Assembly: GCA_035516965.1 (NCBI GenBank)
Contig: DATIZR010000046.1
Span: 1-64,000, forward strand
Length of the DNA stretch: 64,000 nt
Source: Nitrospirota bacterium
GTDB lineage: Bacteria; Nitrospirota; UBA9217
Reading direction: 5' to 3'
Made by a program: the position numbers and the translations under genes. The notes under the pieces were generated by a model. It was not told where the DNA came from, searched no databases, and worked only from the letters and a program-made list of their open reading frames with translations. The number at the start of each line of letters is the position of its first letter. Position 1 is the stretch's first letter. Positions 43,494 to 52,377 of this stretch are shown here, one piece after another.

Positions 43494-45332
43494 TTACCTC
43501 GACGCGGTGACCTTGTTCTTGAAGTGCTCAACGACCTTTTCCGCTGCCCCCCTGTTCAAACCTCCGACTCCTGCCAACTCCTCAACGCTCGCCTCACGCA
43601 CCTTCGCTACGCTCCCGAAGTGCCGGAGCAGCGCCTTCTTTCGTGCCTCGCCGATCCCGGGGATGTCATCGAGCTCCGAATGGACCGCCCGTTTTTCCCG
43701 CAGTTTCCGGTGATAGGCAATGGCGAAGCGATGGGCCTCATCGCGCACCCGCGCCACCAGATGGGTCGTTGCGCTTGCCGGGTCGAGAATGACCGGTTCT
43801 TCCACGCCGGGAAGGAACACCCGCTCGAACTCCCGGTCGGCACCCTCGTTGCCGCTCCGCGCCTTGGCAAGCCCGATGACATCGGGCTCTTCGACGCCGA
43901 GCTCGCTCAACACGTCGAGCGCGGCATTCAGCTGGCCCTTGCCGCCGTCTATCAGGATCAGGTCAGGCAGAATTCCCTCCTCCTTCGCCTTTGCATAGCG
44001 CCGTCTGACAACCTCCGCCATGCTCGCGAAATCGTTAGAACCTTCCACGGTCCGTATCTTGAACCGCTTGTAATTCCGCTTGTCCGGCAGGTTGTCCTCG
44101 AAGCTCACCATGCTCGCGACCGATTCCGTACCCTGGATGTTCGAGATGTCGAACGCCTCGATCCTGCGCGGCAGGTTCCTGAGCCCGAGCTCCTCCTGGA
44201 GCCGCGCAAGAATGCGCTCCTTGCTCCTGCGCGAAAGCAGGTGCTCCCGCAGCGACTGGGCGGCGTTGTCCGAGGCCATCTGGACCAGTTCGCGCTTCCT
44301 GCCGCGTTGCGGCACGGCAACTTCGACCTTCGCTCCCCGCTTCTCCGTCAGCCAGTTCTCGAACAGAGGGCGATCGTGCACCTCGATCGGCAGCAGAACT
44401 TCCGCCGGCACGATCATTTCCTTGGCATAGAACTGGTGCAGGAAGTCGGCGAGGACGTCCTCGTTCGCCATGCCGCGGACCTCGGCAAGATGAAAATCCT
44501 TCCGGCCGAGCAGCATCCCGTTTCTGATGAACAGTACCTGGATGTCCGCGTGGCCGCCCTCGGCAGCGATGCCGATCACGTCCTGGTTCTCGAACCCCGG
44601 CGAGATGATCTTCTGCCTCTCGAAGGCGCCCTCGATCTTCGCGATCCGATCCCTGAGTTCGGCGGCGCGCTCGTATTCCATCCTTTCGGAAGCCTCTGCC
44701 ATGCGGCGCTTCAAGATGTCGAGCAGGTCGCGGTTCTTGCCTTCGAGGAACAGCCGCACCTGGCTCACCATGTCCTGGTACGCCGCAGGCTCGATGTCCG
44801 TGGAGCAGGGCGCCAGGCACCTGCCGATCTGGTGCTGCACACACGGCCGCTCCGGCCGGTCCTTCCTGAATTCCTTCTTGCACGTGGCAAGTGGAAAGGT
44901 GCGCCGGATGAGCGACAACAGTTCCCACATGCCGCCCGCCGGGACATAGGGCCCGTAGTACGTCGCGCCGTCCTTCTTCAGCCTGCGCACCACCTCGATC
45001 CGCGGGTATTCGGACTTCAGGTCGAATCGCAGGTAGGGATAGTTCTTGTCGTCGCGCAGGCTGATGTTGTACTTGGGGTGGTGCTTCTTGATCAGGTTGG
45101 ATTCCAGGACGAGCGCGTCAAGCTCGGTGTGCGTCACGATGGTCTCGAGGTCGGCGATGTTGCGTACCATCATCTCGGTCTTTTCGCCCTTGGCCCCCTT
45201 CTGGAAATAGGAGTTCACCCGGTTCCAGAGGGACAGGGCCTTGCCGATGTAGATGATGCGCCCCTTCTCGTCCTTCATGAGGTAGACGCCCGGCTCATCG
45301 GGAAGGTTATGCAGTTTTTCCTCGAGGGTCAT
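43494..45332 (-). CDS. uvrC: UvrABC excinuclease subunit C
   Basis: Makes both incisions in nucleotide excision repair. The N-terminal GIY-YIG domain has GVYLMKDEKGRIIYIGKA. A UVR motif follows near 205-240, the RNase H-like 5' nuclease has FDISNIQG and LPDLILIDGGKGQLNAA, and the tail is a helix-hairpin-helix (DDIPGIGEARKKALL). From ATG 45332 it has 612 residues. An extended -10 (TGGTACAAT) ends nine bases before the ATG, with no Shine-Dalgarno. Confidence 0.96.
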   Translation of the reverse strand: MTLEEKLHNLPDEPGVYLMKDEKGRIIYIGKALSLWNRVNSYFQKGAKGEKTEMMVRNIADLETIVTHTELDALVLESNLIKKHHPKYNISLRDDKNYPYLRFDLKSEYPRIEVVRRLKKDGATYYGPYVPAGGMWELLSLIRRTFPLATCKKEFRKDRPERPCVQHQIGRCLAPCSTDIEPAAYQDMVSQVRLFLEGKNRDLLDILKRRMAEASERMEYERAAELRDRIAKIEGAFERQKIISPGFENQDVIGIAAEGGHADIQVLFIRNGMLLGRKDFHLAEVRGMANEDVLADFLHQFYAKEMIVPAEVLLPIEVHDRPLFENWLTEKRGAKVEVAVPQRGRKRELVQMASDNAAQSLREHLLSRRSKERILARLQEELGLRNLPRRIEAFDISNIQGTESVASMVSFEDNLPDKRNYKRFKIRTVEGSNDFASMAEVVRRRYAKAKEEGILPDLILIDGGKGQLNAALDVLSELGVEEPDVIGLAKARSGNEGADREFERVFLPGVEEPVILDPASATTHLVARVRDEAHRFAIAYHRKLREKRAVHSELDDIPGIGEARKKALLRHFGSVAKVREASVEELAGVGGLNRGAAEKVVEHFKNKVTASR

Positions 45333-45346
45333 GGCATGATCATTGT

Positions 45347-45368
45347 ACCACGGATGAACGGGGATAGG
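45347..45368 (+). repeat. Dispersed ACCACGGATGAAC repeat
   Basis: ACCACGGATGAACGGGGATAGG at the uvrC 5' edge, overlapping its putative promoter. Same family as the copies at 650 and 43334. Confidence 0.5.
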
Positions 45369-45641
45369 CATGAGTACTTTGAAGAGGATGCAGACAATCG
45401 GATCACCCAGAGGCAAAGTCTTCCCGAGGCATGCGGAGCGACGGATTGCGAACGGCATCAGGACACGGACAAGACCTGCTCAACAATTAGTTCCACGTTT
45501 TTCCATACGTGACAGCATCGCCGTCCCTCCGCGCGAATAGGGGAATAAAAATCTCAGGGAACCTGCCGAGACTATTTTTATATGCTACACTTACTCCTAC
45601 TATCACCGGCCGAAATGTTGACATGCTCTGGGAGGCTACAC

Positions 45642-46220
45642 ATGAGATGGTCCACTGAGGGTGGCAAACTGCTCATCAAGAATCTCATTTATACCATCTT
45701 TTTTCCAGGCAACGTGGCCGTCCTGGTCCCCTCCTGGCTCCTGGCCCGCAATGCGAATACCATGCCGCACCATTGGGGATTTTTGCAATACCTGGCGCTC
45801 TTGTCAACGTCGGCCGGAATTGTGATCTACTTCCAGTGCGTCCGCGATTTTGCCATTGCCGGGCGCGGAACTCCGTCACCCTTTGATCCCCCCTTGAACC
45901 TGGTCGTTCGAGGTCTTTACCGTTTCGTCCGAAACCCGCTCTATCTCGCTGTCCTGATGATGCTGCTGGGCGAGACCGCTTTTTTCGAATCCTGGTCGCT
46001 GCTGCGCTACACTACCGGCTATATTGTCACGGTCCATCTGATCGTGGTTCTCTATGAGGAGCCCAAATTGCGCCGCACCTTTGGCGCTTCCTATGACCAC
46101 TATCGTCAGTGCGTTCGGAGATGGCTGCCCGGGAAGAATCTGCCGGAGGAACACCGGGGAATCGAATCTCATCTTTTAACGGCAGATGGAAATGCAGGCA
46201 ACAGGGGGCAATGTTCATAG
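45642..46220 (+). CDS. Isoprenylcysteine carboxyl methyltransferase-family membrane protein
   Basis: A 192-residue membrane protein with four or so helices. The C-terminal PEMT/ICMT signature reads VRGLYRFVRNPLYLAVLMMLLGE and LYEEPKLRRTFGASYDHYRQCVRRWLP (in parts), the SAM-binding part. It likely methylates a lipid or a small molecule; the substrate is unknown. ATG 45642 has GGGAGG upstream. Confidence 0.88.
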   Translation: MRWSTEGGKLLIKNLIYTIFFPGNVAVLVPSWLLARNANTMPHHWGFLQYLALLSTSAGIVIYFQCVRDFAIAGRGTPSPFDPPLNLVVRGLYRFVRNPLYLAVLMMLLGETAFFESWSLLRYTTGYIVTVHLIVVLYEEPKLRRTFGASYDHYRQCVRRWLPGKNLPEEHRGIESHLLTADGNAGNRGQCS

Positions 46221-46234
46221 ACCGCAGCATGATG

Positions 46235-46265
46235 GAAAAAACCCTGCGCATGCTTTCGCAGGGTT
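46235..46265 (-). terminator. Intrinsic terminator
   Basis: AACCCTGCG and CGCAGGGTT pair around an 8-base loop; on the minus strand a run of T follows. It serves the small minus-strand gene at 46382. Confidence 0.7.
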
Positions 46266-46381
46266 CGTGTTGATCATTTCATCGCAGAGGCCGCGAACCG
46301 AATTCACTCAGGGAGCGCCTTGAAGCGTCTCGGCTCTCCTGTCACTTCATATCATTGCTCGGCCCTTGCGATACGACGGCA

Positions 46382-46642
46382 TCATGTTTCAACAGAGCAC
46401 AGGTCATTGTCGCCGAACTGACAATCATCGGGCATGACCATTTGCTCACCATGTCCCTTGATCATGCTCTTGATCTTCAAGAATGCTCCCTCCTCTGCAT
46501 GGGGAATCTCGGGAGCACCCGGTTCCCCCGGTTCCAATACGGAGATCGCCTCGTCCTCATCCCTGAACGCCCTCACTTCATAAGCCTCGGTCAATGTTTC
46601 CCGAACCCTCGGAGCCTTCGCCCTCTCCATAAGCCCTTTCAT
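46382..46642 (-). CDS. Small hypothetical protein
   Basis: An 86-residue acidic protein of unknown function; AAGGAGG lies 8 bases before the ATG and a terminator follows, which supports a real gene. Two cysteines are near the C-terminus (PDDCQFGDNDLC). No domain recognised. Confidence 0.55.
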   Translation of the reverse strand: MKGLMERAKAPRVRETLTEAYEVRAFRDEDEAISVLEPGEPGAPEIPHAEEGAFLKIKSMIKGHGEQMVMPDDCQFGDNDLCSVET

Positions 46643-46872
46643 TTCCCTCGCCTCCTTCCGAACCTGTTTTGCTCTTCTTTAATTATAACATCTATAACAT
46701 TGAAAGCGTGTCATTCTTAAGCATGATGAAAAGTTTACAGAACGTACTGAAGATGAGCGAAGCGAATAGGTTCTCATGCGACGAATGACATTTTTTTATT
46801 GAAGTTTCAACTGGCGAGGATAACGCAATTGAGCGGCTGGAAGGAATATGAAGGCTGGCAGCATGGCACTAT

Positions 46873-47139
46873 TTATGTCTGGACCTTAGACGCTCCCGAC
46901 TCCCGCATAACGATGGGGGCGCAACGGGTGCCGATTAAGAGGGCCTTTTCTTCATCGATGAAGAGGGCCACGATCTTCTGGACCTTTTCGCACGCCTGGG
47001 CAGCGGTGACTTTCCCCGATGACCAGTCTTCGAGGATACCATCGACCCGTTTGAGAAACATCGGGCTCGGGGCCTCTCCGAGTACGGCGATGATCTCCCT
47101 TCGTATCTGGTCGATCTTTTCTTTTTCTACAGGCTTCAC
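46873..47139 (-). CDS. Small helical hypothetical protein
   Basis: An 88-residue, mostly helical protein (KIDQIRREIIAVLGEAPSP, CEKVQKIVALFIDEEKALLIG). GTG start overlaps the stop of the upstream membrane-protein gene by four bases, so the pair is translationally coupled. Function unknown. Confidence 0.65.
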   Translation of the reverse strand: MKPVEKEKIDQIRREIIAVLGEAPSPMFLKRVDGILEDWSSGKVTAAQACEKVQKIVALFIDEEKALLIGTRCAPIVMRESGASKVQT

Positions 47140-47432
47140 AGTCCGATGTCCTCGACGATCTTAAAGAAGAGCTTGATGACGATGACAACGAAGATGGCAC
47201 CGGCAAGGAAGATCACACCGACGAGAACATCCTTGAGTGCCGGATCCAGCAGCCGAAAGAAAGGCGTGGAGAGATATCCGACCGAAAACATCACTATCAG
47301 GCCGGATAGAATGTTCCAGGTTGACTTGACCTTGCCTCCCGGAACCCTGCTACTCAGAACGAGTGCGCTGTACAAAGCATAAAACATGACCACGATGGAC
47401 GAAATGCTCAGAAAGAGAAAAATTGTATCCAC
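47136..47432 (-). CDS. Small three-helix membrane protein
   Basis: From the GTG at 47432 (GGGAGG nine bases upstream) the protein has 98 residues with three hydrophobic helices (about 3-26, 43-60, 73-92). An ATG at 47468 is upstream but lacks a ribosome site. It is coupled to the following 88-residue gene. No family recognised. Confidence 0.65.
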   Translation of the reverse strand: MDTIFLFLSISSIVVMFYALYSALVLSSRVPGGKVKSTWNILSGLIVMFSVGYLSTPFFRLLDPALKDVLVGVIFLAGAIFVVIVIKLFFKIVEDIGL

Positions 47433-47502
47433 GTATGACGACCTCCCTACCCAAAATAAGAAAAGCAATCTTCTACCATTTTAACATAGGAACCGTCATA
47501 CG

Positions 47503-48099
47503 TCAAAAGGTGGACGACTTCTTTGATCGTTCCAATGGGCGATGGGTCACCGCCGCGCTCTTGCCATCAAAGAAACGGAGCAGTCTGTTCTTCCATTCAC
47601 CGGCATACTCCACACCGATCCTCTTCGCCCGCCTGACCCGCGGCCGGTGATCGGGATCGCGCACAAGATACAATGTGTCCCCGGTCAGGTCCATGCCGTT
47701 CGCGGAGCGGGTGATCCTGAGGCCGCGAGTGAATTTCCCCGGGCCCGAGAGATCGGCCTCCCAGCCGCCGAGCGGCTCGGCCGCGCGGATGAGCACGGCC
47801 TGGCCGCTCCCGGTTTTTCCCGCCACGATGTTGAACATCTCGTACATCCCATAGATCAGGTACACGTAGGCGTGGCCGGCAGGGCCAAACATGACCTCCG
47901 TGCGCTTCGTGCGGCCCTTGGAGGAGTGGGATGCAAGGTCATGAGGGCCGATGTAGGCCTCGGCCTCAACGATGCGGGCGCGGTATTCATTGCCGCGGCT
48001 CCGATGGACGAGGATCGCGCCGATGAGGTCCCGGGCGAGCGTTTCGGCATCACGCCGGTAGAATTCATGAGTGAGTTTCTTCAAGATGGCAATAGGCAC
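47503..48099 (-). CDS. mpg: 3-methyladenine (alkyladenine) DNA glycosylase
   Basis: AAG/MPG-type base-excision glycosylase. Motifs RIVEAEAYIGPHDLASH (catalytic Glu in EAEAY), MFGPAGHAYVYLIYGMYEMFNIV (in parts), AVLIRAAEP and GPGKFTRGLRI are diagnostic. 198 residues, normal. Removes alkylated purines. Confidence 0.95.
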   Translation of the reverse strand: MPIAILKKLTHEFYRRDAETLARDLIGAILVHRSRGNEYRARIVEAEAYIGPHDLASHSSKGRTKRTEVMFGPAGHAYVYLIYGMYEMFNIVAGKTGSGQAVLIRAAEPLGGWEADLSGPGKFTRGLRITRSANGMDLTGDTLYLVRDPDHRPRVRRAKRIGVEYAGEWKNRLLRFFDGKSAAVTHRPLERSKKSSTF

Positions 48100-48188
48100 A
48101 AGGAGCGCGGCCTCCTCAGGGACTGACCGTCAATGCAACGGCTGCCTCGACAGCTCTGCGGCAACGGCCGTTGCTCCGTGCGCGACGC

Positions 48189-49424
48189 TCACTTCTCCAA
48201 GGCGAGGACCAGGACGCCGATCGCGATGGTCGCGGCCGTGATCAGAGCGCCGACGCGGAAGTATTCCATGAAGCTGATCTCTACCCTGCGCCTTGCCTGC
48301 TGCGCAACGATCAGGTTCGCAACGGATCCGATCAGAGTAAGGTTTCCCGCCAGGGTGCTGCTCATGGCCAGCGCAAGCCAGAAAAAATGGCCGTTCCCGA
48401 GCGATTGCGTAAGCGGCTTCAGAAGCATCACCGCAGGCACGTTGCTCACGAGATTGGAAAGGATCACGGATACCGCTGACAGCCCGGCTATCTTGCCCAG
48501 GGAAGAGTATGATGCAAGATCGCCCGTCCCCCCGATTACAAATGCCGCCAAACCGGAGACCTCGACTCCGTGCATCACGACGAACAGGCCGGAGAAGAAC
48601 AGGAGGAGCGTCCAGTCAACGCCTTCAAGGATCCGTTCCGTGCTCACTCCGCCGATGAGCAGGAGCGCGACCGCGCCGCAGGCAGCAACGAGCGCGTAAG
48701 GATATCCCAGCGAAAAGGCGGCGAGCACCGCTGCGCAGACGAGGAGCGCCTTCACGAGCAGCGGTTTTCTGACCTGATACCCCGGCAGGGCTGGTCTTGA
48801 CGTGAATGCGTCCGCATTCATATCCTTTCGATAGACCAGCCAGATGACCGCAGCGCTTACAACAAGCCCGGCGATCGCGACGGGAAAGAGTGCGCCCAAG
48901 AAGGCAAGATAGGGGACCTTCGAGTAAATGCCGATGAGCATGTTCTGCGGATTGCCTGTCACGGTCATGACGCTTCCGATGTTCGACGACGTGGCGAGCG
49001 CAAGCAGATAGGGCATCGGGTTGATCCCGAGCTGGACCGTCACTTCAAGGACGATCGGCGTATAGATAAGGCAGATCGTATCATTCACGAACAACGCCGA
49101 GAGCAGGCCTGACGAGAGGACGATGAATACGAGAAGCTGCACCGGCGTACGGGAGAGGGAAAGGATCTTGTCCGCCATGAGCTCGAAGAACCCTGCGGCC
49201 CTGAGGTAAACGGTGATGATCATCATGCCGAGGAGGAGCAGGAGCGTATGCATGTCGATCGCGGCAAAGGCCTCATCGAGAGTGAGCACGCCGAAGACGA
49301 TCGTGAGCACTGCGCCCACCAGCGCTCCCGCCGTCCGGTCGACGTGCACCCGCGGGATCTGGCGCAGACCGATGAAGACGTAGGTGATGATGAAGATGAC
49401 GAGCGCGGTGATCACGAGCAACAC
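48189..49424 (-). CDS. ArsB/NhaD (IT superfamily) ion transporter
   Basis: A 411-residue transporter with 11-12 helices. The repeated signature TSSNIGSVMTVTGNPQNMLIG and its counterpart MSSTLAGNLTLIGSVANLIVA in the C-terminal half are characteristic of the ArsB/NhaD/SLC13-like superfamily. Substrate (Na+/H+, arsenite or a carboxylate) is not determinable. GTG start without a clear ribosome site. Confidence 0.88.
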   Translation of the reverse strand: MLLVITALVIFIITYVFIGLRQIPRVHVDRTAGALVGAVLTIVFGVLTLDEAFAAIDMHTLLLLLGMMIITVYLRAAGFFELMADKILSLSRTPVQLLVFIVLSSGLLSALFVNDTICLIYTPIVLEVTVQLGINPMPYLLALATSSNIGSVMTVTGNPQNMLIGIYSKVPYLAFLGALFPVAIAGLVVSAAVIWLVYRKDMNADAFTSRPALPGYQVRKPLLVKALLVCAAVLAAFSLGYPYALVAACGAVALLLIGGVSTERILEGVDWTLLLFFSGLFVVMHGVEVSGLAAFVIGGTGDLASYSSLGKIAGLSAVSVILSNLVSNVPAVMLLKPLTQSLGNGHFFWLALAMSSTLAGNLTLIGSVANLIVAQQARRRVEISFMEYFRVGALITAATIAIGVLVLALEK

Positions 49425-49558
49425 TGTAACACAGAACGCCGCGACAGTTCAAGAGAACAGAAAGTGACGTCAGCAAGGATGCACCGGCAGAGATGTGATA
49501 TACATCATACCGTGGCGTTCGCAGCGTGGGGTATCATCACGCGAAGAAGGACACCACA

Positions 49559-49714
49559 ATGCTTGCCTGCCCTTTCTGTGATGCACAACTGCAGACGAAG
49601 ACGTCCGACGGCTGGGTCTGCCGATGCGGAGAGATGATTCCCTTCGGCTTGGAAAAAGACGACGAAGAGAATTGCGCCCGCTGTCCGGTCATGAACTGCC
49701 CGAGAAGGAAATAA
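49559..49714 (+). CDS. 51-residue cysteine-rich zinc-binding protein
   Basis: A tiny protein with eight cysteines in CPFC, CRCG, CARCPVMNCP, suggesting two zinc-ribbon-like or iron sites. AAGGA lies seven bases before ATG 49559, which supports translation. Function unknown. Confidence 0.65.
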   Translation: MLACPFCDAQLQTKTSDGWVCRCGEMIPFGLEKDDEENCARCPVMNCPRRK

Positions 49715-50260
49715 GGGAAGCTTCGGCTTCGCGGGGATGCCGACACAAAAGGACATGCCTCGACTTTCTCAGAACAATTCTCAGAACAATAATTCAATTC
49801 TCAGAACAATACTGAAAAGAGCGCTGATTGGTAACAGGGGCATTCCGGATTTATCGACCTTGCATGGTAGACAGGTTCGGCGCCGGGAGTTATTATGAAA
49901 AAAGAGGAGCGGAAGAGGGAGCGATCACCAGACCGTTCGCGGGCGATAGCCATCTCCTGGCAACAGGGATTGAGTTATAGCGGTGGTCCCCTCAACCGTT
50001 CCTCCTCATTTTCGATCAGGGTATTCCCGTGAAGCTTCGCACATTATTCCCTCTTTAAAATGCTCCGCCTCACCCTTCTCCGTACAAATCACGGATAATA
50101 CTTTGTGCCTGCAAAAGTCATTGTGGGACACAGCCATTTTCTTCCTCTCCTCGATGGCAGCAGTGACTTGGTGCAGTCAATGGAGATTCAAACTTATAGA
50201 ATTGTACTTGCATTGCAAAGGGGGGGGGTAGACCACGCACATCTTAATACTTTCATCACA
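49715..50260. other. AT-richer intergenic stretch
   Basis: No convincing gene. It holds three copies of TTCTCAGAACAAT (see repeat) and a run of nine G near 50220-50228. Base composition is lower in GC than its surroundings, suggesting an insertion or regulatory region ahead of the lactonase-like gene. Confidence 0.5.
49766..49810. repeat. Triple TTCTCAGAACAAT repeat
   Basis: Copies start at 49766, 49778 and 49798 (12- and 20-base spacing). Each contains TTCTCAGAA, which is itself a short dyad. Resembles an iterated protein-binding site. Confidence 0.55.
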
Positions 50261-50289
50261 TTGACATATCGTCAATCTGTCATTTTAAT
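50261..50289 (+). promoter_or_regulatory. Sigma70 promoter with TTGAC/GTCAA dyad
   Basis: TTGACA (50261-50266), 17-base spacer, TTTAAT (50284-50289). TTGAC and GTCAA (50261-50275) form an inverted repeat over the -35 box, a possible operator. Confidence 0.6.
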
Positions 50290-50349
50290 TAAATTGTCAG
50301 GGGCGTTCTATGGATAACAGCATTTGTTTTCTGAAGGGAGGAATGGATC

Positions 50350-51354
50350 ATGAAGATATATTCTCTTCATGTTGGAGACACGAAAGTTCCGTATGGACAG
50401 TTCTACGGAGGCTTGGCCGGGTGGACGGGTATGCGCGGGATGTGGAGATTCGCCACTGATAAGAGCCACTATATCATCGTGCCTATTCATGCCTATTTGA
50501 TCGATCATCCACAGTCAGGATTGGTCCTGGTCGATACGGGCATCAATTGGGAACAGGCCCACGAACATGACCGCTATTACAGGGGGGTCCTGCACTACGT
50601 GCTGGATGCAGACGAGTACCTTCTCACACGGGAACAGGAACTGCCGGCGCAGGTAGAGCGGCTAGGCTACCGGTGCGAGGACATTCGGACAGTGATCCTG
50701 ACCCATTTCCACGAGGACCACGTCGGCGGGCTCCGGTATGTCCCCGAGGCGAAGGTCGTCGCGGCACAGGCGGAGTGGCAAGCACTCAAAATGAAGGCGT
50801 TCGGATTTGTCCCCATCGTGTATCGAAAGTCTATCGAGGGAGTAAAGGTATGGGGGCCGGTCTCCTTCACATCAGGGCCATTCCACAGCTTCGACACGAG
50901 CCAGGACTTGTTTGGTGACGGAAGCGTGATGCTGCTGCCAACACCCGGCCACGATCCGGGCCATCTGTGCGTCCTGGTACGGATGGATGGTTACGACATC
51001 CTGATCACCGGAGACATCATGTACACCTTGCGACATCTGGCCGTGGACGAAGTGCGCGCCATTCTGTTTGGCGGGAAGTTTCTGGATCAACAGCAGATCG
51101 ATTCCATAAGGCGTATCCAGCGGCTGCGCCAGGCACTCCATGGTCTGGTGATCGTGCCGGGGCATGATCACACCGACTACCAGTACCTGTTCCTGGAACC
51201 GTTTCTGGCTGACGGGGTTCTCTCCCTTGAAGAGAGGGAGCAGATCAAGGCCTACGAAACGCGCCTGTTCCGTGACCGTGGACACCTCGTGCCGGGCGCG
51301 ATGCCTCATTTCGTTCCACCCGTGCCAGGTGAGCGAGTGGGCAAAGCCGCATAA
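50350..51354 (+). CDS. MBL-fold hydrolase, N-acyl homoserine lactonase-like
   Basis: A metallo-beta-lactamase-fold protein of 334 residues with the dinuclear zinc motif HFHEDHVGG, further ligands in PTPGHDPGHLC, ITGDIM and VPGHDHTDYQ. The early VDTGINWEQ region is as in AHL lactonases. Lactone hydrolysis is a family inference only; other MBL substrates are possible. GGGAGG precedes the ATG. Confidence 0.88.
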   Translation: MKIYSLHVGDTKVPYGQFYGGLAGWTGMRGMWRFATDKSHYIIVPIHAYLIDHPQSGLVLVDTGINWEQAHEHDRYYRGVLHYVLDADEYLLTREQELPAQVERLGYRCEDIRTVILTHFHEDHVGGLRYVPEAKVVAAQAEWQALKMKAFGFVPIVYRKSIEGVKVWGPVSFTSGPFHSFDTSQDLFGDGSVMLLPTPGHDPGHLCVLVRMDGYDILITGDIMYTLRHLAVDEVRAILFGGKFLDQQQIDSIRRIQRLRQALHGLVIVPGHDHTDYQYLFLEPFLADGVLSLEEREQIKAYETRLFRDRGHLVPGAMPHFVPPVPGERVGKAA

Positions 51355-51397
51355 TTTGGCCCTGTGATCGCTCGCCTCGCTGAGAAAGGAACTTGAA

Positions 51398-51565
51398 ATG
51401 CCGGACATCCTGCATCGCATTGGGATCAAAGCATCACAGGAGCAGGTCTATGGCGCTGACCGAACAGGAGGGTCTTGCGGGTTGGTGGACGAAGGAGACG
51501 AAGGCCACGCCCAGTTGGAGCTGTTTTGCAATTCCGGTTCGGCGATCAAGGAAGAGGCGCCTGAC
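51398..51565 (+). pseudogene. Truncated, frameshifted SRPBCC (AHSA1-like) gene
   Basis: The start MPDILHRIGIKASQEQVY matches SRPBCC/AHSA1 proteins. The match then moves to a second frame (ALTEQEGLAGWWTKETKAT) and a third (QFRFGDQG) within about 170 bases, after which homology stops. The family is normally 140-160 residues, so more than half the gene is missing. A relic beside the lactonase gene. Confidence 0.7.
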
Positions 51566-51646
51566 CGGATGATAGAGACACCGACATTTGATCCGGTGAT
51601 CGCCGTACTGGCCGGAACTTGAGAAAAATAAACAGAGGATGATCGT

Positions 51647-51955
51647 ATGGCAATATACCAGATAGCTCAATATCAGGTTAATGCGCGAGCCGTAGATAAG
51701 GTCAAACGGGCAATTGAAGAGTTTGTCCGTTATGTTAAAGCGAACGAAGCCGGCACCCGGTTGTATGTGGCATGGCAGCAGAAAGATGATCCGACCCGCT
51801 TTGTACACTTCTTCATCTTTGCTGATGAGACAGCGCATACCATCCATGGCGAATCGGAGGCCGTAAAACGCTTCGAGTCGATTTACTCTCCCGAGCTTGT
51901 CGGCGGAGATGTTGTCTTCACCGATTATGACCTCGTGGCTACGAACAGCAAGTGA
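51647..51955 (+). CDS. Antibiotic biosynthesis monooxygenase (ABM) domain protein
   Basis: A 102-residue ferredoxin-like-fold ABM protein: AIYQIAQYQVNARAVDKVKRAIEEFV (in parts), GTRLYVAWQQKDDPTRFVHFFIFADETAH. Such proteins are cofactor-free quinol monooxygenases or uncharacterised. Substrate unknown. It follows the SRPBCC relic and precedes an NTF2-like gene, in a detoxification-like group. Confidence 0.85.
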   Translation: MAIYQIAQYQVNARAVDKVKRAIEEFVRYVKANEAGTRLYVAWQQKDDPTRFVHFFIFADETAHTIHGESEAVKRFESIYSPELVGGDVVFTDYDLVATNSK

Positions 51956-52005
51956 CCCGACTGGCTCGACACAAAACAGGATGAAACGACGGAAGGAGTA
52001 TGCTC

Positions 52006-52377
52006 ATGCAAAATGCAGGAGAGATCCTCAAGAAGTTCTACGTAGCCGTCGCAAAAAAGGACATTACCGCGGCGCGTGCCTATCTGAACGACGACCTTGT
52101 ATTCGTCGGGCTCTTTGAGACATATCCGAACGCTGAAGCCTATCTTAAAGCCCTGACAGGTCTTTTATCGATCACGGTGCGGCTGGACGTGAAGAAGATC
52201 ATTGCGGAAGGCAACGACGCTGCCGTGTTCTTCGAACTGGAGACCGGGGCCCCGGCCGCCGCCACGACGCTGGTGGCCGAGTGGCACCAGATCAGGAACG
52301 GAAAGATCTCCCGTGTCGAGTCGGCCTTCGATGGCCGGCCCTTCGATGCCATGTTCGCGAGTGGCAAGCGGACCTGA
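52006..52377 (+). CDS. NTF2-like / SnoaL-family protein
   Basis: A 123-residue cone-shaped alpha-beta fold protein: ILKKFYVAVAKKDITAARAYLNDDLVF, WHQIRNGKISRVESAFDGRPFD. NTF2-like folds cover isomerases, hydrolases and ligand carriers. ATG 52006 has GGAAGGAG seven bases upstream. Confidence 0.82.
   Translation: MQNAGEILKKFYVAVAKKDITAARAYLNDDLVFVGLFETYPNAEAYLKALTGLLSITVRLDVKKIIAEGNDAAVFFELETGAPAAATTLVAEWHQIRNGKISRVESAFDGRPFDAMFASGKRT

Noticed and set aside
43404-45512. A 702-residue open frame on the plus strand
   Set aside because: It lies antisense to uvrC, has a strongly biased Arg/Leu/Asp/Val make-up and no family match; a GC-rich shadow frame.
50220-50228. Run of nine G as a phase-variation tract
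   Set aside because: It is intergenic, about 120 bases before the nearest start, outside the promoter; one homopolymer alone is not enough.
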